In this document: piece by piece, positions 10,601 through 22,609 of the stretch
How positions within the stretch are numbered: the first letter of the stretch is position 1
How the letters are laid out: each line of letters begins with the position of its first letter
Assembly: GCF_028009165.1 (NCBI RefSeq)
Contig: NC_079242.1
Span: forward strand, 3,596,001-3,660,000
Source: Akanthomyces muscarius
Taxonomy: Eukaryota; Ascomycota; Sordariomycetes; Hypocreales; Cordycipitaceae
Reading direction: 5' to 3'
DNA: 64,000 bases
Program-made: the position numbers and the translations under genes
The notes under the pieces: generated by a model
Database searches by the model: none
What the model was told of the DNA's origin: nothing
Seen by the model: the letters and a program-made list of their open reading frames with translations, nothing else

Positions 10601-13491
10601 CCCGCGTGGCCTGGGCAAAAGCAAATTCAATCACATTTCTACTGGTACTTTCGTGTTGTATTGTTGTTGTTGTTGTTGTTGTTGCTGTTGTTCTTCAATT
10701 GATGAGGCGTCGTCATAAAACGCTCAGGGACCCTTTTTCATCTCCCCCAGGCAGGGTATCTAGCCTGATCACCCGCAACATCCGCTCACCGTCACAAAGT
10801 GACTTGTAAACTGCAGCCGGGAAGCCACGCTGCTGGGTTCTGAGATTGCAGCTCTGAGAGGGAAAATGTACCGCTTCCGCTGCGCAGAGTCGCATCACAC
10901 TGTGTGAGGGACAGAAGGGCTGCCCAGGGTAACCGTACCGCACGGCCCCTGATGGCCCGAAAAAGCCACCAGGAACACCCAGACCATTGTACCCGTTCAA
11001 TTTACCCCTGACTATCCTCCATGCACATCACTGGTGCTGCCAAGGGTGTGTGACATGGCTTCAATCCCATGATGAGTCTAGCGCATTTTAAAAAGCCCAT
11101 CCTGGCCATTGTTCTCCTCCAGGGCCTGGTTCAGGTAATTTCGTTGGGAACCCATAAATTAACGCCTGCGCTTTGTTCGAACAACCGACGGGGGCATGAC
11201 CTGTCCTTGCGGATAACTACGGAGTACTGGTACGGATAAGTTGTGTGTATCATTTTTTCCAGATATCATACATCATTTAGCCGAGATAGCCTTTGCACTA
11301 GGAGCAAAGGAAACATGGAATCGACCAAGCCAATCGTTTAGCGTCGTTTGTTCCGATTCCGGGTTCGAGAAGCCTTGATGCTCCCGGGCCAACAAACGAC
11401 GACAGCTCCAAGGTGCCAGCTCCAAGGGCCCGAGTGCTACGCTGCGGCGTTGTTTCCGTAACTTGATCACACGTTTTCGACATGGACCATACGTAGCAAA
11501 TCACCAAGTCGGCGTAAAAGAAGACTAAAGGCATGCCGGTTTAGACTCTGCTGATGGCGTTGCTTCGCCCTGTCCTCGTTTGCATCAGCAGGAGTTTGCC
11601 GCCAGGCTTTGAATTCGTCCTCGCCGATGGCCAGGCAGCAACGTGAAATTCTTAGCAATGTTTCGAACTTGGAAAAAAGAAGGCAGGATTTTACTTGAGC
11701 CCCAAAGACCACTTGAAAAAGACGGGAGAGGCTGCTCCGGCCTTTGTGCACACAGGGCTGACCACGCGAACGCAGACATGGCGGGAGCTGGAACAAGGAA
11801 CCAAAAAGTTCAAGAGAGTGACATCAGAAACAACCAAATCGATCGATTTGCAGCGGAAGAGAGGCGCACTGTTGCTTCAGATGTACACAGTGCAATCGGG
11901 GAGCTTGGACAGCAGCCAAAGCTGGCCCGGGAACAAAGGAACCTCTTGATTCATTATCGGCCAACAAGTTCTCACCACACCACAGACTACAGACCACAGA
12001 CCACCGAGGAACGCGCTTGGACAGCCAAGGCACGTGGGAATACCAGAAGAGAACAGACCAACAAAGCAAGAAAGGAAAAGCTCAATGACCTCATTCGCTT
12101 TCTTTTTTGCCACGCGAGCTTATCGCTCTTTTATGGGTATTCATTGTTGGATGCCACGAGGGCTTTGAGCGATGCACTTTTTTCTTTTTTTTTTTCTTTT
12201 CACCAACGTTTTTCGCGTCGGCGTTGAAATGGGTGCACCCCACTTTGTACGACAAGAATAGCTCTTTTTTGCTTCTCCTTTTTTTTTTTTTTTGTTGTTC
12301 CTTGCATAGCGGGGTCATAGGTACTCACAGCCGTGTCGCTGCAGCCTCGTCAGAAGGAAAAAAGACACAAGTATTTGTACCAGGAGAATGTTCTTTCACA
12401 GCATTACTTTGTACAATCGGCATGAGCTGCGAGAAACAAAGAATCGTCGACTTTATTCCGGAAAGAAATGAATGAAAGAAAAATCTGCATCGAGGGAAAA
12501 TCCCCCACGCATGTATCATGCGCAACGCCGTCATCGTATGCACCACATGCACAAAATGGGGCTTGCATACACGGGCGCGCCGCTGGGCTGAGCTGCATTA
12601 GCCCACCGGCCGAGATGCGGCGTTCAATACGAATTCTCAAGCCAACCACGATCCAAAATTCACCGCCGGTGCACGCAAGGAGGAAAAAAAAGCTCATAAG
12701 ATTTATTGCTGGCGCAAAAATGTCAAATTCCACACACTGTGTTTGCCGCCCACTTGTACAACCATCTCGTATGCGTAACGCTACCATGCATACTCAGTTA
12801 GGGTTCCTCATTCGTGTTACACAGAAAACGTTCTTTCAATGTTCGATTCTTTGCCTTTTCATCATGCAATATACCCATCTTTAACAATAACCGCATGATG
12901 GGGAAGGCCTTTTTTTCTTCTTTTTTTCTTCTCTTTTTTTCTTTTTACTTCTTGCCTAGTAAGGAGCTTCCTCGCTTATACCACATACTTGCCAACGCGT
13001 GATAACCCCACCAGCTTGCCTTTTTTAAGCTTTCATCCTGCATAACACGAAGCTCATCACATGTCGTCGAAACAGCACACATCACAAATAAAACAAAGGC
13101 GATGATACAAGTCAGAGTAAAGTCGCAGAGGCGAGTCAATTCAAATCTACCAATTCATAGGCCCCAGAACGGGTAACCTCTATAAAACGCCTGGCCTCCT
13201 CAGAGATGCCATTTCCCAGTTGTCATTCTTGTCAACAAATAAAAAATCAATAAAAAACGCCGTCGGTAAAACCCGAGTTCGGATCCGAACCTCGCACAAA
13301 TTCCTGTGCTTGATAAACCATGTTCCCACCGCGCTGTGCTGTCCTGTGTGCCCAAATGCGCCCGAAAAAAAAAAGTGTGTAGTAGAGTAACCAGTGTAGA
13401 GAAGAGGTGCCGACCAGCGCCATACCGTCATGAGTAAATACAATAAAAGACGCCACATTATCATTATACAGTGAGGCCGAAGCAGGTGCTT
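7654..13491. other. gene-poor stretch, 5.8 kb
   Basis: No coding region could be supported on either strand. Open frames here are low-complexity (runs of Lys, Arg, Phe from A/T tracts) and have no conserved motifs. The stretch includes the gsy1 promoter, long T tracts (for example about 8507-8529 and 12180-12290) and a TTG microsatellite. At least part could be long regulatory DNA or non-coding transcripts; nothing in the sequence proves either. Confidence 0.5.
10661..10690. repeat. TTG trinucleotide microsatellite
   Basis: About ten tandem TTG units, one interrupted by GCTG, followed by TTC. Simple-sequence repeat in the gene-poor stretch with no coding frame around it. Confidence 0.85.
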
Positions 13492-14610
13492 TTATGCACG
13501 GACACTCATCCGTCTGCTGAGCGAAAAACTGCGCAGGCCATTCTTGGCACTGTTTGGTGATGTGGGCGTGGCGGGTGCTGGCGTGCTGTGCTGAGCATTC
13601 TTCTTGGCGGCTGCCATGATATCCTGGTACTTGACGGGCCCGGCAGGTGTCGACCTGGGCGAGGAAGGCTCCTCGCGAAGCTCTTCCAGCGCCTCCTCAC
13701 CAACCTGCTCCATGTGGGTGAGCTCGTTGTCGCGGGTCGCCGGGCTCAGGGTAGGGCGGCTGCGCTTCTTGACCAGGTTGCTAAAGGCGCGAGAGAACAT
13801 GGCGGTGGGCGTCTTGGGCGTCCGAAGGCTGTCGCTGTCGTCCTTGTCCGTCTTGCTGGCGGCAAAGGGGTCGACGTGCAGGAACTTGGGGCGGCGCTTG
13901 TCCAGGCTGGCGGTGTTGATGCTGCTGGAGCGAGGCGGATGGTTGAGGCTGGAGGCGAGGCTCGAGGTGGTGGACGACGCAGAGCGGATGCGGCCGAGCA
14001 TGGGCTCCGTCAGGGTGCTGCGCAGGGCACCGTCGTCCGAGGGGCGTCGAAACGACGCGAGCGAGGCGCTGCGGCCGGTGAGGTTGATCATAGAGGGCTT
14101 TCCGGAAAAGATGACGGAGACGGCGCGGGCAAACTCGCCGTGGGCGACGTAGCCGTCGAGCGACTCCTCGCTGTCCGAGTCAAACGACTCGAGGTCGGAG
14201 AGGTCGTCGGCCGACGACGAGCCGTCCTCCTCGGACGACAGGTAGACCAGGTGAGGCGCGGCGTGTGTGAGGACGGGGCGGTCCTGGGGCAGCTTCTGCG
14301 GCATCGTGGCGAGCAGCCTCGAGGCGCGGAGGGCGCTCTTGGCGGGCAGCGCGGGCGCGCCGCCGGCCGACACAAAGGACTCGCTCTTGGTGGAGTGTAT
14401 CGAAAGCATGTCGTCGGGGAGCTGGTCAATGACGGGGCTGTTGGAGGTGGTGGATGTGGTTTGTTCAATGGACAGTGTGAGCGACCGCGGACGAGGCGAG
14501 CTGCAGGCGGACGACGGGTTATAAGTCGACGGGAGCTCTGTCGCGGTGTGGTCGTCTGGAATGGAGGCGGCGGGGAGGGTGGCAGGGTGCGGCAGCTCGA
14601 CGAGAGACAT
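13492..14610 (-). CDS. Ser-rich, largely disordered conserved fungal protein
   Basis: A 372-residue single-exon protein I do not recognise by name. It starts MSLVELPHPATLP with a good context (CAACATG). It is rich in Ser, Thr and Pro throughout, with an acidic Ser/Asp/Glu patch (about 127-155: LSSEEDGSS, DLESFDSDSEES) followed by a more ordered stretch (YVAHGEFARAVSVIFSGKPSMI), several RS-x-S phosphosite-like motifs, TP and SP sites, and a short helical-looking IMAAAKKNA near the C terminus. It ends in a basic LSRRMSVRA tail. No membrane segment or catalytic motif is visible. The gene is isolated between two long non-coding stretches, which suggests extensive upstream control. The opposite strand carries a 405-codon open frame that is only the GC-rich shadow of this gene. 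Confidence 0.75.
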   Translation of the reverse strand: MSLVELPHPATLPAASIPDDHTATELPSTYNPSSACSSPRPRSLTLSIEQTTSTTSNSPVIDQLPDDMLSIHSTKSESFVSAGGAPALPAKSALRASRLLATMPQKLPQDRPVLTHAAPHLVYLSSEEDGSSSADDLSDLESFDSDSEESLDGYVAHGEFARAVSVIFSGKPSMINLTGRSASLASFRRPSDDGALRSTLTEPMLGRIRSASSTTSSLASSLNHPPRSSSINTASLDKRRPKFLHVDPFAASKTDKDDSDSLRTPKTPTAMFSRAFSNLVKKRSRPTLSPATRDNELTHMEQVGEEALEELREEPSSPRSTPAGPVKYQDIMAAAKKNAQHSTPAPATPTSPNSAKNGLRSFSLSRRMSVRA

Positions 14611-17600
14611 GTTGACGTGTGGGAGCCGGCCCGGCTGGGGGAGGAAACAGAGACTAGTCTTGTTCGATTATGGTGTGTGTGTCGAGGAGGTGAGGGCCAG
14701 ACACTCAACGGGTCGGTCCTAATACACCTTGTTGTGGTGATGCTGGTGCATCCAGGTGTAAACGGGGAGCCGGCCAGCTGGCGAGACGCGAAGAAACGGG
14801 TGTAAACGGTTGCCCTTTTTCGCCCTATTTTTTCTCTCCTCTATGCCTCGTTGTGACGACGCGGTCTCGAAATAAACTCGGGAATGGCAATGAGCTGATT
14901 TCGGCGTGGCTTAAGTCGAGTCGTGGTCGTGAGTGGCAGGTGCGAGTCGACGGAGGTGGTGGTGGTACGACGAGAGAAACGGAAAGGAATGTAGACGGCT
15001 TTGAGAGTGGAAAACCAAGGCAGACGCTTAGTGGCCCAGCCAAGTCGAGAGGAGAATTAGAAGAAAGAAAAAAACGATAGAGGATCTTTGCAAAGAATGC
15101 AAAAGTGTTTTGGATGAAGAAGAATACCAAAGCCAGAGGTCGAGGGCTGGGGGAGGGTGGCCGGCGGAGGGGTGGGCTGTATATCAATTTGGGTAACTGG
15201 GCAGTGGGCAGATATGCGGTTCCACCGCCTGGTATGCCGGTGGGTGCGTGTGGGTGGGTGGTGGTGGTGGTGGTGGTGGTGCATGCCGCCGTGCGAGATG
15301 CCGGCCAAGACGCACTGTGTACATACGGGGCTCTTTCTTGGGCTGGCCGGGGGGTCCCCCTGGTCCCTGGTCCCTGGTCCACGAACAGGAGTTGCACAAA
15401 GGGAGCCTTTTCCTTTTCTTTGGTGTGGTGGGGTCCCCTTGGGATCAAATAAGAATGGGAATAGAATAAAACAAAATAAAAATAAAATAAGAAATGGAAG
15501 AGACTAGCGCGTCGCTGGAATTCGTTCCTTGCAGCGCCATTCATTGAGGGAATCCTTGGTGACGCAGAGCACCCTTTGCCCTTTGCCAGTGAGTGAATGA
15601 ATGAATGACCCCCTTTGGCTGCTGTGGGCCGGCAAGAGAACAAGGGGCTTCTTCCATCAACCCTCACCCAAACGACGGCCGGTGAGGTGTGGCGACTCCA
15701 CTGCCCATGAGTGGCTGGCCGGCCGTTGCAATCATGAATGCCGCCATCACCAGTGAATACTCGTCTTTTCCTTGGCCCGTCGTCTCAGACTCTGTAACAG
15801 CTTTTTTTTTTTCTTGCACTTTCAGTACCATTAAACTCAAGTATCCTGTTCCCCCGTCGCAGGCTTGCCTCAACCACTCACCACTGTGCCGCCCTTGACC
15901 ACTTCTTATCAACCCGTGTGCGCTGTTTCAACTTGGTCCTGGCCCTTCTTACGGTGTGATATTGGTGGTGGTGGCGCCTGTGTGGCTGCATGCTGCAGTA
16001 GTCTGGGGTTGGGAAAAAGTAAATCATCCCAAACGTGCCTCTTCCCTTGCCGACATTGGAAACATTGCCTTTCTTCTTTTACTGAGTACTGTCCCTGGAA
16101 AAAATCTCCGTCGTGCTCTGCCCCCTGCCCTGACGGTTTCTTTTGCCCCAGGAACCAAAGTCATCAAGATCAGGCTCTGCTTCCTTTTGATCCTATTCCG
16201 ATCCTACGGAGCCGCCGCCTAGGCTCATATTCCCATGCACGTCACTAGATCACTTGTTGCGATCCTTTTCACCTTTTTTACTGGTTACATTAGAGACAAT
16301 TTGGTCGGAGGATTTTTTAGAAAGGCGTTCAATGGGTAAGCAGACTTTATGCCTTGGCTTCGCTGTATCTGAGCTCGGCTTTCCGGTGTCAAATAGGATC
16401 CAACTTTCTCACCACCCATCTTCCTTTAAAGGAGCCAGGACGGCTTCACGTGAGACAGATAGAAAAATGCACTAGACTTCCAAAAGCGAAAGCATCTTTG
16501 TCCGTCCAGAGACGAAAAAGGACAACGCCCAGGAACACCTGGCAGCACGCCACCCAAGACGGGGAGCAGCGGGCTATTCTCTACCACGTAGATACTTCGC
16601 GGCGTGCCATCCAAACCCACTCCTCTGGCCATCGCGATTCCATTTACCGCTCTTTGCTCTTACAGCCCAAAGAGCTGTCCTCTTAACCAATCTGGATTTA
16701 TCGTGTGTATTTGCCCTTTGCAGCGACTGGGCTTGTACCCAGTGTGTCTTTCAATCTCATCGTATTCCTCGACTGAGATGTATTCTTCGCATTTCAGCCC
16801 ACCACCGCCGCCACCCAGTCTAGCAACTCTACACCAATCCAAGGCCGCCATCAAGGTTTTTCCCTCCCAGCCCAAAAGTAGTTTAAAAACTGCCTGTCCG
16901 CCTTCTTCCTAGCTTCACACACACGTTGTCCAAACCCTCCCCCCGCTGCATGGTCCTCGCCAATCATGACTGCCGGCCGTTGCCCCTCCTGGCGCAAGCT
17001 TCCCACCTGACCCAAGTAGGGGGGAGGGTTGAAGCACTAGTTCCGCCAGGAGCGCCGTGTCGCGAGGAGCTAACTGGTAGTTTATCAGCAAAGGGATCGA
17101 CGCTCACCCTCTTCTTCTTCTTCTTCGATGCGCGCACTGTCCACGGGCTCTGATTGGAGCCATGCCTGGCCTTGCTCGACACACAGCGTGCAGGCGCGCA
17201 GCCAACCAAAGCGCCTCCCCAACGCTGTCACTTATCGCCGTTGTTTCTGCAAAATCTTTGCATCTTTTGCATGAGAGATGTCCGACTCGCTAGCCATTCA
17301 ACCATCTTAATGCTTGCACAGATATCGTCGGCGATAAATGGCCCTCCTGGCCACTTTAGCTCAAATGCCGCCGAACGGCATCCGGCGCCGGGCTGTAAGA
17401 TTCGCCCTGGACCTTGTCTCTTTGGGGCAATAGCTGCGGCCAAGGAGGGCCTGTCCACCCGTCTCATGCTTATTAGCGCCCACACTAAAAACTTGCAGAA
17501 CGTGTCCATTGTTCCTGATAAGTTAACATTACACGTAGTATGGTTGCAGAAGCATTAAAAACGAAATGTGGTGGATGTATAGTGTTAATGGTGCATGAAT

Positions 17601-20600
17601 CGGCCGAGTGTCCATTGCCCTCTTGTCGAGCCATGGCTCGTCATCTCTCGGTGTGCCCGTGATGGTCGCGAGTCGCAAGCAGCCATTCACTCCCACTAAA
17701 ACGGCGCTGGTTAAGCCGTCGTGCTGCTATCGTCGTGGACTCATTCTCATGCCCTAAGCCGCCAAGGGCAAAGGGCCAAAAAAGCAACGACTCGATCGAC
17801 TTATGCCCCCTCCTACAGCAGGGCGGCGGCTCACCACCGTTTACTCACACGGCCATGTACTGCCGCACAGTGTCTGTCCAAACGAGCCTGTTCAAATCAT
17901 CAACGACGAACAAGAGTGATGTAATACAAAATATCTACAGCAGATATTTCCTTGTCTCTCTGTCTATTCTGCCTTGGATCTTCGTCCCGTCCACCTCGGC
18001 GAATGCTGCAACGGTGACCCTGTTTCCAGCTGCTGACCACCTATTTCTTCCCACAGCACAAAGTGGCGAAAATCGCTAAACCAGGTTTGGGGCGCAGGAA
18101 GCTGTAACAAGGCTGAACAGAGGCGCCATCGTACCCTCTTACAGCGCATCTACAGTGGGTGTAGTGTCATTCCGCTCTCACTGATCGTCTCTCTTTCTTC
18201 GGCCTCGAGTTTTCTTTTTGTTCCGTTGGCAATTGTCCCTAGCTCCTTGGAAAGCCGTGTCGTTGGTGAGAGGGGGCGCAGGTGTTAGTTCCCCCTTGCG
18301 CCGTTCCGGCCCTTGAGCCCCAAGCGCACACTGTGCAAGACCAAAAAGCACTTTGACGACGAAACGGCGCCTCTCACTCGGTGTGTATAGAGTTCGTCCG
18401 AAGTGTTGCTCTCCGAAGAAGAAGAAGCCTCAGCGCTCGGGTCTCCGGAAATCATGATTGCGTTACAGCGGAAAATGGTTGGAACCTTATCAACTACCTT
18501 TCCGACGTCCAATGACTTGTTGTCGGCTGGCTTTCTAGATTCTTGTTTCCTGCTTGCTTCTGTGGTCGAAACAATGTGCTTTAGCTAGTGCTATCCACAA
18601 CTCCTTCCTTTCTTCCTCGTAGTCAGTTGCCAGTCCACCAACATCTCAGCATAAAAAGTATGTAGTGTTCCTGCATGTAGCAGCCATCTGTCTAATACAC
18701 TCGGTGTTGCCAGGGTAAAACAAGCGCACAGTGCACCGCCCGTCCTATTGTTGCGGTGGTGTCGCAAATCTAGAGGGTGGTGTGGTGGGGTTGAGCTCCC
18801 ATTGTTTCCAACCAACACCAAGACATTGTGGCAGACTTGGGGCTCGTTTCTTTTCTTTTTTTTTTCCCTCAATCTGGAATTCATTGAGAATTAGCCTTCT
18901 CACGGCAGACGCTGGTCGTTACTCGAAACTGCTCATCGTGCCGCCTGTGCTGTAGACACAACATGACAGTGTAAGAAAGTATGCCTGATCGGCCTACCCA
19001 AATGGATGCGCCCGAAAGCCTGGCGCCACAGTGTCGTAGGTACCTTTTTTTAGGTCTTGTCCCAGCCTGCCCTACGATAGCGTGGGGGATGGCGTCATAC
19101 CTTTGCCGCAAGAGAGCTTCAAGCCACACATGCCAGCCTGCAGCTTGCCTTGTCGCAGGAGCACAAGCCACAGCGCCTGCTCTCTCCACGATTGGGAGGG
19201 GCGCACTAGCCACAGCTTGGAATCCCCCCGCCGGCCCCCACCAGAACCACACGTGGGCCGCTCGTGGCTGCTGTGGCTGGTGCTGCTCCCTCTGCCATCC
19301 TGTTTTCCCTTGGCCCAGCCACGCTGTTTGTGCAGCTCATCCCAGCCAACCATCTACACGAGAAAATTATATCAGTCGCCGACACCCACTCGTTTTTTGC
19401 CACTTGACAATCATGAGGCTGGGTTTCGAGTTTTGTCCCTTCACCTGAAAACAGAGAGGCCTCTTCTCTGACCTTGGGCTCCAAGTATCCCAACCACTTG
19501 AGCGCGACCCAGCACTGTGTGTACTTGCACCCGTCCGGTGTGTCTGGAATGCGCGTGGTACCAATATCATTCCACCACCTCACGACTCCTTGTAAACACG
19601 CCCCTGGCCCAGATTCTCCGTGACACTTTCAGTTGAAATAGACTTTTCTTCCCCTGTCAACATAATAACTTGCTCTTGCTTCATATTTCATTTGTTTACT
19701 TTTGCGCGAGTTTTTGTAGGCGCCCGTTCACGTCGCGTCGGGCTAACCGCCCAGTGCTCTCATACCAAGAGCCATGCTGAAACGCCATCTACAGCAAGGG
19801 AAAACTCCCTTTTCAACATGTTCCATTTTAAAAATACATCTGTCCGAAGAGCCAGTTCTGGATCGACACATTGTGTCTTGGTTTTACCGGGGCCACTTCC
19901 CTATTCAGGCCTGTCAACTGTTTTATCTTGTGACTTGCCCATCGGTCCGGCCCAAGACATTTTTTTCGGTGTCAATAAATCCACGTTACATGTCTAGAAA
20001 TTGCCCTCCAATCCCTGCTTTACCGAAAAAGAAGCGAAAGATAATGGCCGAAAGAAAGTCTGCTACTTTGTATGACATATTTAACCGACTCGCGGTGAAG
20101 CTCAGGCATGCCATTGTTTGAGCCATCATTCTCTGGGGTCCCTGGTTGACGGGAGATTCCTGAAAATTGCCCATGTAAAATATTGCCGAAGTTGTACCTC
20201 TAAGAACTCTTAGTCTCAGGTCTGTCTCGTCACTGGCTGCTAGAGACTCACTTATTGGCTGTCAGTCACGAAGCATGCAATTAGGCCGCCATCGCTGACC
20301 CATTGGCTACTGGCAGGCCCAGAGCGGCATCATGACCGAGACTCGCCTAATATTACAAGAGAGACTCTTCATTACGCTGCATCCGCGTCTTTTCTTCTTC
20401 ATATCTTACCAGGCTGCTGGTCGGCTAGGGGTCGGTAAAGATGGCTGTAGGTCCATGATTGACGCTGCAGGGCGACTGTAGGTCGATTTTCTTTTTCAAT
20501 TTTTGAGAGAAATCGGCCGAGGCTTGATTATCAGAACTTACACTCCTCGAGCAGTGGTTACCGCACAAGCATACGAATGACCATGAATACCGCGAATTTA

Positions 20601-20772
20601 GGCAGCGGACCTCATCGTGGGGCATTCTACAGCGGGCGCTTAACTACCAACGCACTGAGCCAGCTCTCGCTTCTTCATACACACTTTCAATTACCAAAAG
20701 CCACAGGAAACCGTGCCTCGGTTCTCGAATGGCTTGCCTAAAGCCTCGATAAAGCTGAGCGACATTACCCAG
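14611..20772. other. gene-poor stretch, 6.1 kb
   Basis: No supported coding region on either strand. It contains the upstream region of the Ser-rich protein gene, a GGT microsatellite, T-rich tracts (about 15802-15814, 18853-18866) and a TTC run near 17110-17126. Open frames up to about 280 codons exist but are Pro/His/Ser low-complexity translations of pyrimidine-rich DNA without domains. Confidence 0.5.
15254..15280. repeat. GGT trinucleotide microsatellite
   Basis: About nine GGT/GTG units following GTGGG repeats, in the upstream region of the Ser-rich protein gene. Reads as poly-Val, poly-Gly or poly-Trp in the three frames, so it is not coding. Confidence 0.8.
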
Positions 20773-21458
20773 GCTTTGAAGACTACCGACTTCAATCATG
20801 TAGAACCCGCACGGCCTGCCGGGCATTGTAAGTGTTTGGTCGTTGACCTCGGCACAGTATCTGAACGTGGATGTCTTTCTTGACACTTATCAACAAATTC
20901 AAGAGCCAGGTTCCACCAGGACCCATGTAAACCGGTTCCATAGCAACTTACACATACTCATCTTTCCCGTGGAAGACCACTTCCTCCAAATGCGCGAGGC
21001 CGTCTCCCCGTCCGACATCGAGGGCGGACCTTACTTTATCCGCTGCGTGCGCGATCTTAAAAGGAAAAGAGTGTTTCTATACGAGGGCCAGAAGTGAGAT
21101 CTCGAGGCGAGCCCGTTGGCTTGGGACGGTGTTCTAAAGCACCTGGTCAGCCGCGCGGTCTTTGCACAGGCGAAAGGTCTGAGGCGCCGGCCCGCCAACC
21201 GCCACGCACTCTCCGGGAGCGCGGCGACGGAGTAGAAGCAGGAGATCAATAGCGCCAGGTACTTGGTGGTACACACTGGCACGTATTCCAAGTTTTATGT
21301 GCTTTCTGCAGGGCATGGCACTGCCAGGGACCCGGCAGCCTGCTGCTGGGCGCTGCTACGAGCTGGCGGACGATGAGCAGGAGCTTTGGCGGCTCTGGTA
21401 TAAGCTCCACGAAACGGTCCTACAGCAGCAGCGGGAAAACGAACAGCGAGAGGCTTGA
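20773..21458 (+). pseudogene. degenerate first copy of a tandemly duplicated orphan gene
   Basis: This stretch matches the gene at 21656 piece by piece: LKTTDFNH here versus LKVTDFNY there, an intron at the same place (20800-20857), YLNVDV versus YLNCIV, then DLEASPLAWDGVL versus DLDSHPTVWDDIL, YLVVHTGTYSKFY versus YLTVHVGANSRFY, and the tail YELADDEQELW versus YELADDEEELW. The copy lacks a start codon (the frame is closed by a TGA upstream with no ATG between), has a TGA at 21096-21098 where the sister reads CGG, and an in-frame TAG near 21231. The tail lies in the +1 frame. It is therefore a decayed paralogue. The family is unknown to me. Confidence 0.65.
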
Positions 21459-21655
21459 GCACCAATCTTTCGCACCTTTTGAAATCTTGTTAGATAATTT
21501 CGATACAAATTTCCGTTCGTCAAGAGCTTGCAGCGACACTCAGTCACGTGTATGCTACCAACAAAGCTACCCTCCCTGCCCTGCCCGTCTTCACTCTCTA
21601 CATCACCACCAATCGTACCAACCGCACCAACAGCGAGACGCCCTCGTCAATACAA

Positions 21656-22209
21656 ATGGCTCCGTGTCGTGATAAGTCATTGGCCTTGAAAGTCACCGAC
21701 TTCAACTACGTAAGCGTCATTACCATCAACGTGACAACTAGCTAAACATGCCGTAGTACCTAAATTGCATAGTACAAATAATGTGCTACAGAGACATCGT
21801 CGCGCCAGGTTCGGACGCAAATGAAGTCAGCCACTTTTACGACAAGTTCCTGCGTGACATTTTCCCCCGAAACGACCTATTCATGCTTGCAGTTTGGTTC
21901 CCCGCCATGGCGAAATCGGCGTCCCAAGAGGTTTCGGATGTCGTCGTCCACCGTGTTATAAGCCCTTTGGCCAAGGTGACTCATGTCGTCCTCTGCCATG
22001 CTCGGAAGCGGGATCTTGATAGCCACCCCACCGTGTGGGACGACATCTTGCATCTTGTCGTGCCTCATGCGCTAAAGCTCCGCCGCGAAGAGGGCCAGGA
22101 TCCGGGACAGCCTCTGTACTTGACCGTGCATGTCGGCGCTAATTCACGCTTCTATGAGCTTCGTCCCAGGGCGACCCAAGCGGTAACTAGCAGATGGCTG
22201 CACGTATGA
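21656..22209 (+). CDS. small orphan protein, second copy of tandem pair, two exons
   Basis: Exon 1 21656-21709 (MAPCRDKSLALKVTDFNY) splices with a GTAAGC donor to an acceptor at 21757, keeping frame into YLNCIVQIMCYRDIV. The product is about 168 residues ending SRWLHV. A hydrophobic stretch (LFMLAVWFPAM) and a block LYLTVHVGANSRFYELRP are the best-conserved parts compared with the decayed copy upstream. Immediately after the stop, in the +1 frame, lies YELADDEEELWAL then a stop (22244-22246), matching the tail of the other copy, so either the C terminus is lost by an old frameshift or the splice model is incomplete. No known domain recognised. It may itself be a pseudogene. Confidence 0.45.
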
Positions 22210-22609
22210 GCTGGCAGACGATGAGGAAGAATTATGGGCGCTCTAGCTTCAACTGCGTGATATAATTCTCGAGCAGCGAGATATCTGATCTCAAAATATC
22301 GATACTAGATGTCATCGATAAGTCTACTTGAATTATTTGGAATAAAAGCGCAGTCTTGAACTGTGACGAGTAATGAGGATCCTCGCCTCAGGCGAATGTT
22401 AGCGTGCCCCGTCGCTGGCATCGCTGGCAACCCAGCTCAACAAACTTCACAAGTCCACCTATCTGAGCAACCTTTCTCATCTTTCTTGATACCTCCCAAA
22501 CCAACGACTTATGGCTGTTCAGCTTCCCGATTTTTGTTTATGTAACTGCTGGAAGGTGCTGTACCAGCATTTTACTGCCTGACTGCATCAAAAAAACAAG
22601 CAGCCCACA

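Noticed and set aside
11643..12227. 194-codon plus-strand frame in the gene-poor stretch
   Set aside because: Basic, low-complexity, ending in Phe/Ser runs from T tracts; no family resemblance or gene signals.
13588..14805. 405-codon open frame on the plus strand
   Set aside because: Lies antisense to the Ser-rich protein gene and its composition (Val, Gly, Arg, Ala runs) is that of a GC-rich shadow; no motif.
20773..21458. Repeat-induced point mutation as the cause of the broken copy
   Set aside because: The stops could be C-to-T changes, but many other differences are not transitions at CpA, and the region is not AT-enriched.
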